NCBI RefSeq assembly: GCF_023805295.1
Contig: NZ_JAMSHT010000001.1
Span: 1,426,001-1,490,000 of the forward strand
Source: Sphingomicrobium sediminis
GTDB taxonomy: Bacteria > Pseudomonadota > Alphaproteobacteria > Sphingomonadales > Sphingomonadaceae
Direction: 5' to 3'
DNA length: 64,000 nucleotides
The notes beneath the pieces were generated by a model. That model did not search any database. It was not told the DNA's origin and was given only the letters and a program-made list of their open reading frames with translations. A program made the translations under genes and the position numbers. Positions 1-7,573 of this stretch are shown here, piece after piece; the stretch's first letter is position 1; every line of letters begins with the position of its first letter.

Positions 1-449
1 CCATCTTCCCCGAAGTCCGCCTCAAGAGCTTCCTCGAGATGCGTGGCGCCGATGGCGGGCCGTGGAACCGTATCTGCGCGCTGCCGGCGCTTTGGGTCGG
101 CCTGCTCTACGACCAGCCGACTCTCGATGCGGCCTGGGACCGCGTGAAGGGCTGGTCGATCGAGCAGCGCGAGCAGCTGCGCGCCGACGTTCCGCGGCTC
201 GGCCTCAAAACGCCGCTTCCCAATGGCGGGACGATGCAGGATCTGGCCGAAGAAGTGGTCGACAAGGCGGCCAACGGCCTTCGCGCCCGCGCTCGTTTCA
301 ATGCAGCCGGCGATGATGAAACCGGCTTCCTCGATCCGCTGCGCGACCTGCTGGCGCAGGGCAAGACGCCCGCCGACCTGCTGCTCGATGCCTATCATGG
401 CCGATGGGGCGAAACCGTCGCGCCGGTCTATGACGAAAAAAGTTTCTGA
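1..449 (+). CDS. gshA: Glutamate-cysteine ligase, C-terminal part (truncated by window edge)
   Basis: The reading frame is open from base 3 and ends at a TGA at 447-449; the start lies before the window. The visible part carries the block FLEMRGADGGP followed by LPALWVGLLYD, typical of the plant/alphaproteobacterial type of glutamate-cysteine ligase, which makes gamma-glutamylcysteine in the first step of glutathione synthesis in the cytoplasm. About 149 residues are visible, against roughly 450 for the full enzyme. It ends in the hydrophilic tail expected of the family, so the C-terminus looks intact. A glutathione S-transferase lies elsewhere in the window (33.8 kb). Family assignment is firm from the motif; the rest of the protein cannot be judged. 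Confidence 0.85.
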   Translation, partial: IFPEVRLKSFLEMRGADGGPWNRICALPALWVGLLYDQPTLDAAWDRVKGWSIEQREQLRADVPRLGLKTPLPNGGTMQDLAEEVVDKAANGLRARARFNAAGDDETGFLDPLRDLLAQGKTPADLLLDAYHGRWGETVAPVYDEKSF

Positions 450-615
450 TTTTCCGCCAAAAAATCGATGCTGCAAAGCAACATGAAGTGATAATTTCAC
501 CCATGTGACGATGATTCATTGACTCTTAAGTCAGCTTGCTTAGACGGCGCCCCCATCGGGCAGGCGCGCATGTCTGCCTCTCACTTCTAAGATATTGAAA
601 AGAGAGAATGGACTG

Positions 616-2904
616 ATGCGTCGCACCACCAGCCTGCTTTCCTATTCGGCTCTGGCGCTTGCCATGGCCGCCACCGCCAACCCGGCGCTCGCGCAGAGCA
701 CCGATGAAGAAGCGGACGTCACCACGCCGCAGGAAGTCGCCGAGCCCGAAGAAGGCATCGGCGTCATCGTCATCACCGCCCAGCGCTACGAACAGAACCT
801 GCAGGACGTCCCGATCTCGGTCGCGACCGTCGATGCAGACGTCCTCAACGCCGTCTCGACCGGTGGCGCGGACATTCGCGGCCTCGCCGGCCGCGTGCCC
901 AGCCTCAACATCGAGAGCTCGTTCGGCCGTACCTTCCCGCGTTTCTACATTCGCGGCCTCGGCAACACCGACTTCGACCTCAACGCGTCGCAGCCGGTCA
1001 GCCTCGTCTATGACGACGTCGTTCTCGAAAACCCGATCCTCAAGGGCTTCCCGGTATTCGACATGGAGCGCGTCGAAGTGCTCCGTGGTCCGCAGGGCAC
1101 CCTGTTCGGCCGCAACACGCCGGCCGGCATCGTCAAGTTCGACAGCCGTCGTCCGGACTCGAACGAGAACTATTTCCGCGGCAGCTACGGCACCTATGAC
1201 ACGATCAACATCGAAAGTGGCATGGGCGGCGAGCTGAGCGACGAATGGTCGATCCGCGCCTCGGTCCTCTACCAGCACCGCGCCGACTGGATCGACAATA
1301 TCGACACCCCGGAAATCGGCGACCTCGAAGGTTATGACGATTTCGCCGCTCGCCTGCAGCTGCAGTATGAGCCGACCGACTTCGCGACCTTCCGCCTGAC
1401 CGGTCAGATCCGCGACATGGAAGGCTCGGCCCGTATCTTCCGCGCCAACGCACTTGTTCCGGAAGATAACGACCTCCAGGGCGTTATCATTGGTGACGAG
1501 TTCAAGCGTGACCAGGTTCGTGCCGACGGCATCAACTTCCAGCGCCTCGAAACCAAGAATGTCGCGCTGACCGCCGACTTCGACATCGGCGCCGACGCCA
1601 CGCTGACCAGCGTCACCAGCTATTGGGGCGGCAGCCTTGAATCGCGCGGTGACATTGATGGCGGCTTCGGCAACCAGTTCGGCCCCGAACAGGGCCCGGG
1701 TTTCATCCCCTTCTCGGCCCAGAGCCGCGATGACATCCCGTCGCTGTCGCAGATCACCCAGGAAGTCCGCATCGCCAGCAACCCGGCGACCGGCTTCGGC
1801 TACCAGGCCGGCGCCTTTTTCTTCTGGGAAGATCTCGAAATCAGCTCGGAAGATTATGGCACGCCGACCGACCTCGCGCCGGCCGCCATCGCCAATCAGG
1901 AGCAGTTCTCGGAAGGCCTCGGCGTCTTTGGTACGCTGCGCTACGCCTTCGATAACGGCGTCACCCTGCAGGGCGGTCTTCGCTACAACCGCGACCGTCG
2001 CGACTTCCGCGCTGCGCGTCCGCTCGACACCCGCCCGGGCTTCCTCGGCTTCGGCGGTCCGGTCGATCCCATCGAAACCACGGTCGAAGACGAAGTCGTG
2101 ACCTGGGACGTTGCCGCGACCTACGAGGTCAATGACAACGTCAACATCTACGCCCGCGCTGCCAAGGGCTATCGCGCGCCGTCGATCCAGGGCCGCCTGC
2201 TGTTCGGTCGTGACCTTTCGGTCGCCGACAGCGAAACGACCATGAGCTACGAAGCCGGCGTGAAGACCGAGTTCAATCGCGCGCTTCGCTTCAACCTCAC
2301 CGGTTATTTCTTCGAAACCGAAGACCTGCAGCTCACTGCGGTCGGTGGCGAGAACAACTTCACCCGCCTGCTGAACGCGGCCGAAGTTGACGGTTACGGC
2401 CTCGAAGCCGAATTGGTCGCTGCCCCGCTGCCGGGCCTGCTGCTGACCGCCGGCGCCAGCTACAACAGCACCGAGACCCAGGATCCCGGCGCGTTCGTCG
2501 CGGGCTGCGCCTCGGGCTGCACCGTGCTCGACCCCGAGCGTGGCGGTGCCCCGGGCATCTTCTCGATCGACGGCAACCCGCTGCCGCAGGCACCGGACTG
2601 GACCATCAACTGGACCGCTGGCTACGAAGTCCCGGTCGGCAATGGCGACATCTACGTCTTCACCGACTGGTATTATCGCAGCGAAATCCAGTTCTTCCTC
2701 TATGAGTCGGTCGAATATTCGGACCCCGACCTCCTCGAGGGCGGCCTGCGTATCGGTTACCGCACCAACACCTTCGACATTGCCGGCTTCGTTCGTAACA
2801 TCACGAACGACTACAGCCCCGTCGGCGGTATCGACTTCAACAACCTCACTGCCTTCGTGAACGAACCGCGCATCTACGGCGTCGAACTGGGCGTGAACTT
2901 CTAA
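616..2904 (+). CDS. TonB-dependent outer-membrane receptor, substrate unknown
   Basis: A 762-residue protein starting at ATG 616, with a GAGAG ribosome-binding stretch about 10 bases upstream; a TTG at 595 extends the frame but lacks a site. A signal peptide covers residues 1-27 (ends NPALAQ). A plug domain follows: a TonB-box-like stretch (IGVIVITAQR), LQDVPISV, then the conserved RGPQGTLFGRNTPAG. A long beta-barrel runs to a C-terminal aromatic end (ELGVNF), as required for outer-membrane insertion. It imports an unknown ligand with energy from TonB/ExbBD. The gene stands alone and is followed by a strong terminator, so context does not reveal the substrate. No clear Fur-type operator was seen in the 450-615 gap. 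Confidence 0.92.
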   Translation: MRRTTSLLSYSALALAMAATANPALAQSTDEEADVTTPQEVAEPEEGIGVIVITAQRYEQNLQDVPISVATVDADVLNAVSTGGADIRGLAGRVPSLNIESSFGRTFPRFYIRGLGNTDFDLNASQPVSLVYDDVVLENPILKGFPVFDMERVEVLRGPQGTLFGRNTPAGIVKFDSRRPDSNENYFRGSYGTYDTINIESGMGGELSDEWSIRASVLYQHRADWIDNIDTPEIGDLEGYDDFAARLQLQYEPTDFATFRLTGQIRDMEGSARIFRANALVPEDNDLQGVIIGDEFKRDQVRADGINFQRLETKNVALTADFDIGADATLTSVTSYWGGSLESRGDIDGGFGNQFGPEQGPGFIPFSAQSRDDIPSLSQITQEVRIASNPATGFGYQAGAFFFWEDLEISSEDYGTPTDLAPAAIANQEQFSEGLGVFGTLRYAFDNGVTLQGGLRYNRDRRDFRAARPLDTRPGFLGFGGPVDPIETTVEDEVVTWDVAATYEVNDNVNIYARAAKGYRAPSIQGRLLFGRDLSVADSETTMSYEAGVKTEFNRALRFNLTGYFFETEDLQLTAVGGENNFTRLLNAAEVDGYGLEAELVAAPLPGLLLTAGASYNSTETQDPGAFVAGCASGCTVLDPERGGAPGIFSIDGNPLPQAPDWTINWTAGYEVPVGNGDIYVFTDWYYRSEIQFFLYESVEYSDPDLLEGGLRIGYRTNTFDIAGFVRNITNDYSPVGGIDFNNLTAFVNEPRIYGVELGVNF

Positions 2905-2930
2905 TCGGCCAAAAGCCACGTTAGAACATG

Positions 2931-2963
2931 GGGGCGGGTCCGCATCGGGCCCGCCCCTTTTTT
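2931..2963 (+). terminator. Rho-independent terminator after the TonB-dependent receptor
   Basis: GGGGCGGG (2931-2938) pairs with CCCGCCCC (2950-2957); two further pairs (2939-2940 with 2948-2949) close a 7-base loop. Six T residues follow at 2958-2963. It ends the receptor transcript, and it also argues against the upstream in-frame ATG at 2928 as start of the next gene, because that start would put the hairpin inside the coding region. Confidence 0.85.
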
Positions 2964-2987
2964 ATGTGCATGACAAGGAATGACTGC

Positions 2988-3947
2988 ATGAGCGAGCGCC
3001 GCGGCCTCTACGAAATCGTTGAACCCTATGAGAGCGGCATGTTCGATGTCGGAGACGGCCACAGCCTCTATTACGAGCGTGTCGGCACGCCGGGCGCCAA
3101 GCCGGCCGTCTTTCTCCACGGTGGTCCTGGCGGCGGCATCAGCGACAGCCATCGCGGCCAATGGGACCCCGAACTGTACGACGTCCTGCTGTTCGAACAG
3201 CGCGGCTGCGGACGCTCGACGCCCTTTGCCAGCCTTGAGAACAATACGACGCAGGACCTCATTGCCGATATCGAGAAGCTGCGCGCGCATTGCGGCCATG
3301 ACAAATGGCAGGTCTTCGGCGGCAGCTGGGGCTCGACGCTGAGCCTTGCCTATGCCCAGGCCCATCCCGAGCGCGTCGACGAACTCATCCTGCGCGGCAT
3401 CTTCTTCGGCGACGAGCGCGAATATGGCTGGCTGTTCAAATATGGCGCCAGCGAGCTCTATCCCGACGAATTCGAGAAATTCCTTGCCGTGCTGCCCGAA
3501 GATGGTCGCGACGATCCGATCCAGGCCTTCCACCACATCCTCACCGGCGATGACGAAGACAAGAAACTGGAAGCCGCGCGCGCCTGGTCGCGCTGGGAAG
3601 CGGTGACCGTCACCGTCCTGCCCGATCCCGACGTCATGGCGCATATGCAGGACGCCAAGCAGGCGCTCGCCATGGCCCGCATCGAGAACCATTATATGCG
3701 CCACGGCTGCTTCCTCGAGGAAGGCGAGATCCTCGCCAAGATGGACCGCATCGCCCACATCCCCGGGATCATTGTCCAGGGTCGCCACGATTGCTGCACC
3801 CCGCCCCATTCGGCCTGGCTGCTGGCCAAGGCCTGGCCCGAGGGCGAATTGCAGATCGTCGATGATGGCGGGCACAGCTATTCCGAACCCGGCATTCTCG
3901 ACGGCCTCGTCCGCGCGACCGACCGGTTTGCAGGCAAGTCGGCATGA
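2988..3947 (+). CDS. pip: Prolyl aminopeptidase (proline iminopeptidase)
   Basis: A 319-residue alpha/beta-hydrolase of the S33 family that removes N-terminal proline from peptides in the cytoplasm. Seen in the sequence: HGGPGGG (oxyanion region), the EQRGCGRS block, and the nucleophile elbow GGSWGST with the catalytic serine. The late GRHDCCTP and DDGGHS segments supply the acid and the histidine. Length matches the family (about 315). Start chosen at ATG 2988, which has AAGGAA at 2975-2980; the upstream ATG at 2928 would read through the terminator. The stop codon overlaps the start of the next small gene (ATGA), so the two are probably co-translated. Confidence 0.93.
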   Translation: MSERRGLYEIVEPYESGMFDVGDGHSLYYERVGTPGAKPAVFLHGGPGGGISDSHRGQWDPELYDVLLFEQRGCGRSTPFASLENNTTQDLIADIEKLRAHCGHDKWQVFGGSWGSTLSLAYAQAHPERVDELILRGIFFGDEREYGWLFKYGASELYPDEFEKFLAVLPEDGRDDPIQAFHHILTGDDEDKKLEAARAWSRWEAVTVTVLPDPDVMAHMQDAKQALAMARIENHYMRHGCFLEEGEILAKMDRIAHIPGIIVQGRHDCCTPPHSAWLLAKAWPEGELQIVDDGGHSYSEPGILDGLVRATDRFAGKSA

Positions 3948-4276
3948 GCAGCGCCGCCGCCACCACCGTCATCGTCGCGCACATAGCGCAGCAGCAGAAG
4001 AGAGTGCTCGATGCGCTCAAGGCCAAGGGCTCCGTATCGCCCGAAAGTGCGACGCGCGACGTCCCCGGCGGCAAGGATTGCGGCAGTGCGTTGAAGATGC
4101 TGCTCAAGGGAAAACAGGTCGAGGAGACCGCGGACGGGCGCTATTTCCTCACCGAAAAGGGCCTTAAGCAGCAAGCGGCCGAACCGCCTTCGGGCGGCAA
4201 GGTCCTGCTCATCATCGGTGCGATCCTGATGGTGACGGCCTCGGCCATCGCGCTCGTCGTCACGCTTGCCGATTGA
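3944..4276 (+). CDS. Small membrane-anchored protein of unknown function
   Basis: A 110-residue protein whose ATG overlaps the stop of pip by four bases (ATGA). Residues 15-75 are charged and helical, with an order resembling a winged-helix fold (QQKRVLDALKAKG, then SALKMLLKGKQVEETADGRYF, then LTEKG). Residues about 86-108 form one hydrophobic transmembrane segment close to the C-terminus. I do not recognise the family. The layout suggests a cytosolic helical domain tethered to the inner membrane. Coupling to the peptidase is inferred only from the overlap. Confidence 0.65.
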   Translation: MSSAAATTVIVAHIAQQQKRVLDALKAKGSVSPESATRDVPGGKDCGSALKMLLKGKQVEETADGRYFLTEKGLKQQAAEPPSGGKVLLIIGAILMVTASAIALVVTLAD

Positions 4277-4301
4277 CCGGGTCGCCCCCATTTGGCAAAG
4301 C
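4273..4301 (+). promoter_or_regulatory. Possible sigma-70 promoter for tRNA-Gly
   Basis: TTGACC (4273-4278) is followed after 17 bases by CAAAGC (4296-4301), 30 bases before the tRNA. The -35 overlaps the stop codon of the preceding gene. The same layout (TTGACT, 17 bases, CAAACG) precedes the neighbouring tRNA-Tyr, which is the main support; the -10 is a poor match to consensus. Confidence 0.35.
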
Positions 4302-4331
4302 GCTGCTCCGGCCCTTGGGGCCACCCGGCGT

Positions 4332-4405
4332 GCGGGTATAGTTCAACGGTAGAACACTAGCCTTCCAAGCTAGATATACGGGTTCGATTCCCGTTACCCG
4401 CTCCA
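4332..4405 (+). tRNA. tRNA-Gly (anticodon TCC)
   Basis: A full cloverleaf: acceptor GCGGGTA pairs with TACCCGC, the D-loop is GTTCAACGGTAGAA, and the anticodon stem CTAGC/GCTAG encloses the loop CTTCCAA with anticodon TCC. The T arm is ACGGG TTCGATT CCCGT. The encoded CCA ends at 4405; 74 bases in all. Confidence 0.97.
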
Positions 4406-4442
4406 GCCGCCAAAATTTGCGCCAAAAGGTCCATTCGCCCTG

Positions 4443-4471
4443 TTGACTTGGGGCCATGAAAACGCCAAACG
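4443..4471 (+). promoter_or_regulatory. Possible sigma-70 promoter for tRNA-Tyr
   Basis: TTGACT (4443-4448), 17 bases, then CAAACG (4466-4471), 28 bases before the tRNA. Same geometry as the element before tRNA-Gly. The -35 is good, the -10 weak. Confidence 0.4.
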
Positions 4472-4499
4472 GCGCGCCTGCCTTGCCTTAAGCATCTGT

Positions 4500-4585
4500 G
4501 GACAGGTGGCCGAGTGGTTAAAGGCAGCAGACTGTAAATCTGCCCGCGCAAGCGTACGCTGGTTCGAATCCAGCCCTGTCCACCA
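4500..4585 (+). tRNA. tRNA-Tyr (anticodon GTA)
   Basis: A class II tRNA with long variable arm: acceptor GGACAGG/CCTGTCC, D-arm with GAGTGGTTAAAGG, and anticodon stem GCAGA/TCTGC around CTGTAAA (anticodon GTA). The variable arm is CCCGCGCAAGCGTACGC and the T arm is CTGG TTCGAAT CCAG. The encoded CCA ends at 4585; 86 bases. Confidence 0.97.
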
Positions 4586-4621
4586 CTTTCCCTTTTTCAG
4601 AAAAACTGACGCATTCTGGCG

Positions 4622-4834
4622 CGAATCAGTGATTCGTAATGCCGCTTTGGCATCAAAAACCGAACGCACGTCCATTTAGTTGTGACGGATACGCAACAAA
4701 ATGGAGCGTGTCGGCGAAGGAACTAAATCCCGCCAAAGCCGCATTAGTTCATGATATTGCGAGATTTTCCGGCTTCGTTGCTCCATGGTAAAGAGCGTGT
4801 AGTGGTATAAAGCTCCAGTTTCGATTAAACTGGA
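4622..4834. repeat. Cluster of four inverted repeats between tRNA-Tyr and the LuxR-type gene
   Basis: The 281-base gap 4586-4866 is AT-richer than its surroundings and holds no convincing gene. It contains four inverted repeats. (1) CGAATCA-G-TGATTCG (4622-4636), perfect. (2) TCCATTTAGTTG (4671-4682) with CAACAAAATGGA (4694-4705), one mismatch, 11-base loop. (3) GAACTAA (4720-4726) with TTAGTTC (4744-4750). (4) TCCAGTTT (4814-4821) with AAACTGGA (4827-4834), 5-base loop. They could be operators for the downstream regulator, parts of a small RNA, or remains of an element once inserted after the tRNA. Confidence 0.6.
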
Positions 4835-4866
4835 TTGTGTAAAGCCGGGGGGCTCTCGTCGCGTTT

Positions 4867-5466
4867 ATGAACTTTGCAGGACACCATTTTGTGAACCCGC
4901 ATCCTGACAGCATGCCAGTCTCGCCCACTAGTACCGAGCTTGTCGCCCGGCTGTCGGACGGGCAGCGCGAATGCCTGCGCCTGGTCGCGGCCCACATGTC
5001 GTCCAAGGAAATCGCTGCCGAATTGGGCATCAGCCCGCATACGGTCGATCAGCGCGTGCGCCAGTCGCTACAGATTCTCGGTGTCTCGCGCTGGCAGCAA
5101 GCGGCCCGTCTTCTAGCGGAGGCCGAGGCGGCGCCGGGTGAAGACCCATATCAACGCTTGATACATCAATCGCCGTACATTCCGGAAACCCCCGATCCCC
5201 GCCATCCAGAAGCGGTGATCGGCACAGAGATTCGGCACGCCGATCACGCAGGGGGAACCGGTGTTTCGGCGTCGCAAACCGAGCAGGATGTCGTCTCTGA
5301 CCGGTTCCTCCTGCAATTGCCGTTCGCTACGCGGAAACAGCCGCGGAACGAAATGGGCGTCGGAACCCGGCTCTTGTGGATCGTGCTCATCGCATTGGGC
5401 GCTTCCTTCGCCGCCGGGATGTATATGGCAGGACTTGAAAGCCTCGCCCGGTTGCTTTCCGGCTGA
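4867..5466 (+). CDS. LuxR-type HTH protein with C-terminal membrane segment
   Basis: A 199-residue protein. Residues 28-85 form a LuxR/GerE-type helix-turn-helix (LSDGQRECLRLV, SSKEIAAELGISPHTVDQRV), the kind that reads DNA as a dimer. No receiver or ligand-binding domain precedes it. Residues 90-165 are a polar linker, and about 169-187 form a single transmembrane helix near the C-terminus. This order is unlike classical response regulators and suggests a DNA-binding domain tethered to the inner membrane. Start is uncertain: ATG 4867 has no good ribosome site, while GTG 4891 has AGG at 4878-4880 and is a reasonable alternative; the HTH is unaffected. A perfect inverted repeat at 4814-4834 is a candidate autoregulatory operator. 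Confidence 0.75.
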   Translation: MNFAGHHFVNPHPDSMPVSPTSTELVARLSDGQRECLRLVAAHMSSKEIAAELGISPHTVDQRVRQSLQILGVSRWQQAARLLAEAEAAPGEDPYQRLIHQSPYIPETPDPRHPEAVIGTEIRHADHAGGTGVSASQTEQDVVSDRFLLQLPFATRKQPRNEMGVGTRLLWIVLIALGASFAAGMYMAGLESLARLLSG

Positions 5467-5511
5467 CCCATGCGCTTCCCCGCTGGCCCGCACCAGTTGG
5501 GAGTTTTTCAA

Positions 5512-5856
5512 ATGCGCAAGATCCAGATCCAAAACGCCGCCCATGAGGTCGCGACCCAAGTGCGCGTCGTCGAAGATACGATCGAAGCCGCGCTCGCCGA
5601 AATTGCAGAGCTGCAGGGCCGCATGATCCATGCGCGCAGCGTCGCCGGCGTTGCCACCGCGACCGGCCACGAGGCGCTCGCCGAAGTCGCCAAGACCATC
5701 CAAGGCCTCGTCGAGGCACGAGGCGGCATGGCCAATGCCCACCGCATCCTCAAGGACACGACCCGCGTCGTTCCAGGCCTGCGCACCACCGGCTTCGGCG
5801 ATGTGGGCGAATGCCCGCCGCCCGAAGGCGCAGTCGACCTCAAGATCGTTGCCTAG
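5512..5856 (+). CDS. Small helical protein of unknown function
   Basis: A 114-residue protein starting at ATG 5512 with GGGAG at 5499-5503; an upstream in-frame ATG at 5470 lacks a site. Residues 10-95 are predicted helical with alternating hydrophobic and charged residues (AAHEVATQVRVVEDTIEAAL, then LAEVAKTIQGLVEARGG). The tail (GDVGECPPPEGAVDLKIVA) is short and polar. No signal peptide, membrane segment or enzymatic motif was seen, and I do not recognise the family. It lies 45 bases after the LuxR-type gene on the same strand, so the two probably share a transcript. Confidence 0.65.
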   Translation: MRKIQIQNAAHEVATQVRVVEDTIEAALAEIAELQGRMIHARSVAGVATATGHEALAEVAKTIQGLVEARGGMANAHRILKDTTRVVPGLRTTGFGDVGECPPPEGAVDLKIVA

Positions 5857-5930
5857 TTTCGTTTCTCCAAAGTAAGGGGGACAGGCCGGATCGCCTGCGT
5901 ACCGGCGATCCGGCCATTCGAAGACGAACC

Positions 5931-6377
5931 ATGCTGCCATTCGCTCTCTATATCGCCTTTCTCGCCGCCGCCTGCGGTTTCGCCTTCCTGTACGGCGATC
6001 GCGACCATCGGCTGGTTGCTGCCGCCTGCGTCGGTGGAACGCTGGCTACAGCGCTTGTTCTCAATCCGGTCGATCAACGGTATGGCGGCATCGAATATGG
6101 CGTCCTTGCAGTCGACCTGTTCATCCTCATCATCTTCTGCGTGATTGCCCTGCGGAGCGATCGTTTCTGGCCGCTTTGGGTAGCCGGGCTGCAGCTCACC
6201 ACCAGCTTCGCGCATGCAATGAAGGCGATGAATGCCGACCTGCTGCCTTACGCCTATGGCGCGGCGGCGCGCTTCTGGGTCTATCCCATCCTCCTCATCC
6301 TCATTATCGGCACGTGGCGCGGCTGGCAGCGTCGCCTGCGCGCCGAGAAAAACACGCAGCAGGCACGCGCGGCCTAG
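5931..6377 (+). CDS. Four-helix integral membrane protein of unknown function
   Basis: A 148-residue protein from ATG 5931; the frame is open upstream to 5811 but would overlap the previous gene. Hydrophobic segments lie at about residues 2-20, 26-46, 56-74 and 105-125, so it is an inner-membrane protein with four helices and a basic C-terminal tail (WRGWQRRLRAEK). No transport or enzyme motif is visible. It follows the LuxR-type gene and the small helical gene on the same strand, and the three may be one unit. The function is unknown. Confidence 0.7.
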   Translation: MLPFALYIAFLAAACGFAFLYGDRDHRLVAAACVGGTLATALVLNPVDQRYGGIEYGVLAVDLFILIIFCVIALRSDRFWPLWVAGLQLTTSFAHAMKAMNADLLPYAYGAAARFWVYPILLILIIGTWRGWQRRLRAEKNTQQARAA

Positions 6378-6413
6378 CCGCACGCTTCGACCATGTTTAG
6401 AACTGGGTCCGTC

Positions 6414-7418
6414 ATGATCGACCCGCTGCCCGCCGCCCTCATCGACGCCTTTTCCGATCCGGTCATCCTGGTCGAGGGGCAGCGCATCATCGCCATCAAC
6501 AATGCCGCACGCGACCAATTGGGCTTGCGCCTCGCCAATAGCGACATCCGCCTCGCCATCCGCCACCCCGACGTGCTCGACGCCATCAATTCGGGCGACC
6601 AGCGCCGGCTCGAGGTCGAAGGCATCGGCCGCGCCGATCAGCCTTGGCGGGTCATCGTCACCCCGGTCGACGAGGACATCACCCTGGTGCGCATGATCGA
6701 CCGCGCCGCAGAGCGTGCGGCAGAGCGCATGCGCGTCGACTTCGTCGCAAATGCCAGTCACGAATTGCGCACCCCGCTCGCGGGCATTCTCGGTTACGCG
6801 GAAACACTGTCCGACGACGGACCGATGGACGACGAGACCCGCCGTAACTTTGCCGACACGATCGAGAGCGAGGCGCGGCGCATGCTGCGGATCGTCGAAG
6901 ATCTGATGGGCCTGTCGCGGATCGAGGCGGACCGCTTCGTCACGCCGCGTCAAACGCTCGATCTTGCTGACCTGGTCAATGACACGCTCGAGGAAATCCA
7001 GCCCACCGCCGAACGCCGGCAATGCAATATCGTCAGCGATGTCGAGGCCAACCTGCCGCCCGTGCGCGGCGACCAAGCGCAATTGATGCAGCTGGTCGAT
7101 AATCTGGTCGGCAATGCGATCCGCTATGGCTGCGACGGCGAATGCGATTCGGTGCGTGTTGGCTTGGCTCGTTCGGGCCGCGACCGCATCCGCCTCACGG
7201 TCGCCGACAAGGGCCCCGGCATTGCGCCCGAACACCTGCCCCGCCTTACCGAGAGGTTTTACCGCGTCGACCCGGCTCGTAGCCGCAGCAGCGGCGGCAC
7301 CGGCCTCGGCCTCGCTATCGTCAAGCATATTGTCGAGCGGCATCGCGGGACGCTGAATATCGCCAGTGCGCTCGGCACCGGGACCACCGTGACGGTTGAC
7401 TTGCCGATCCTGCGCTAG
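6414..7418 (+). CDS. phoR: Phosphate-regulon sensor histidine kinase
   Basis: A 334-residue kinase that phosphorylates PhoB when phosphate is scarce and is held off by the PstSCAB-PhoU complex. Residues 1-95 form a PAS-like domain. The dimerisation domain has the phospho-accepting H116 in ASHELRTPL. The HATPase domain has an N box (NLVGNAIRYG), DKGPGIA and GGTGLGLAIVKHI. No hydrophobic N-terminal segment exists with either start (6414 or ATG 6393), whereas enterobacterial PhoR has one; here the kinase looks cytosolic and must be recruited by other means. Neither start has a strong ribosome site. The gene opens the pho-pst locus, 155 bases before pstS. Confidence 0.9.
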   Translation: MIDPLPAALIDAFSDPVILVEGQRIIAINNAARDQLGLRLANSDIRLAIRHPDVLDAINSGDQRRLEVEGIGRADQPWRVIVTPVDEDITLVRMIDRAAERAAERMRVDFVANASHELRTPLAGILGYAETLSDDGPMDDETRRNFADTIESEARRMLRIVEDLMGLSRIEADRFVTPRQTLDLADLVNDTLEEIQPTAERRQCNIVSDVEANLPPVRGDQAQLMQLVDNLVGNAIRYGCDGECDSVRVGLARSGRDRIRLTVADKGPGIAPEHLPRLTERFYRVDPARSRSSGGTGLGLAIVKHIVERHRGTLNIASALGTGTTVTVDLPILR

Positions 7419-7470
7419 CCCCTTGCGCTGCCATTCTCCTGAACCCGAAACGTCACGGAACCGCGAACCG

Positions 7471-7498
7471 TGTCATGGTTCTGTCATGACAAAGTCAC
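7471..7498 (+). promoter_or_regulatory. Pho box (PhoB operator) upstream of pstS
   Basis: Three PhoB-type half-sites lie in phase at 11-base spacing: TGTCAT (7471-7476), TGTCAT (7482-7487) and AGTCAC (7493-7498). The first two match the known Pho-box unit exactly and the third is degenerate. The element sits 76 bases before the pstS start, as expected for a PhoB-activated promoter whose -35 it replaces. The next gene, its products and the encoded PhoB make the assignment strong. Confidence 0.88.
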
Positions 7499-7573
7499 AC
7501 AGGCTGTAGTCTAGGCCACTAACGGAAGCCCCATCCATGAATACGGCGAATGAGCGCCGAGGGGAGATACGAC

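Noticed and set aside
520..533. Palindrome TGACTCTTAAGTCA before the TonB-dependent receptor, considered as an operator or promoter element
   Set aside because: Arms of only five bases, no match to a known operator, and the nearby -35/-10 spacing is poor.
526..2919. 797-codon open frame on the minus strand opposite the first TonB-dependent receptor
   Set aside because: No recognisable domain, composition typical of an antisense shadow of GC-rich coding DNA; the plus-strand receptor is unambiguous.
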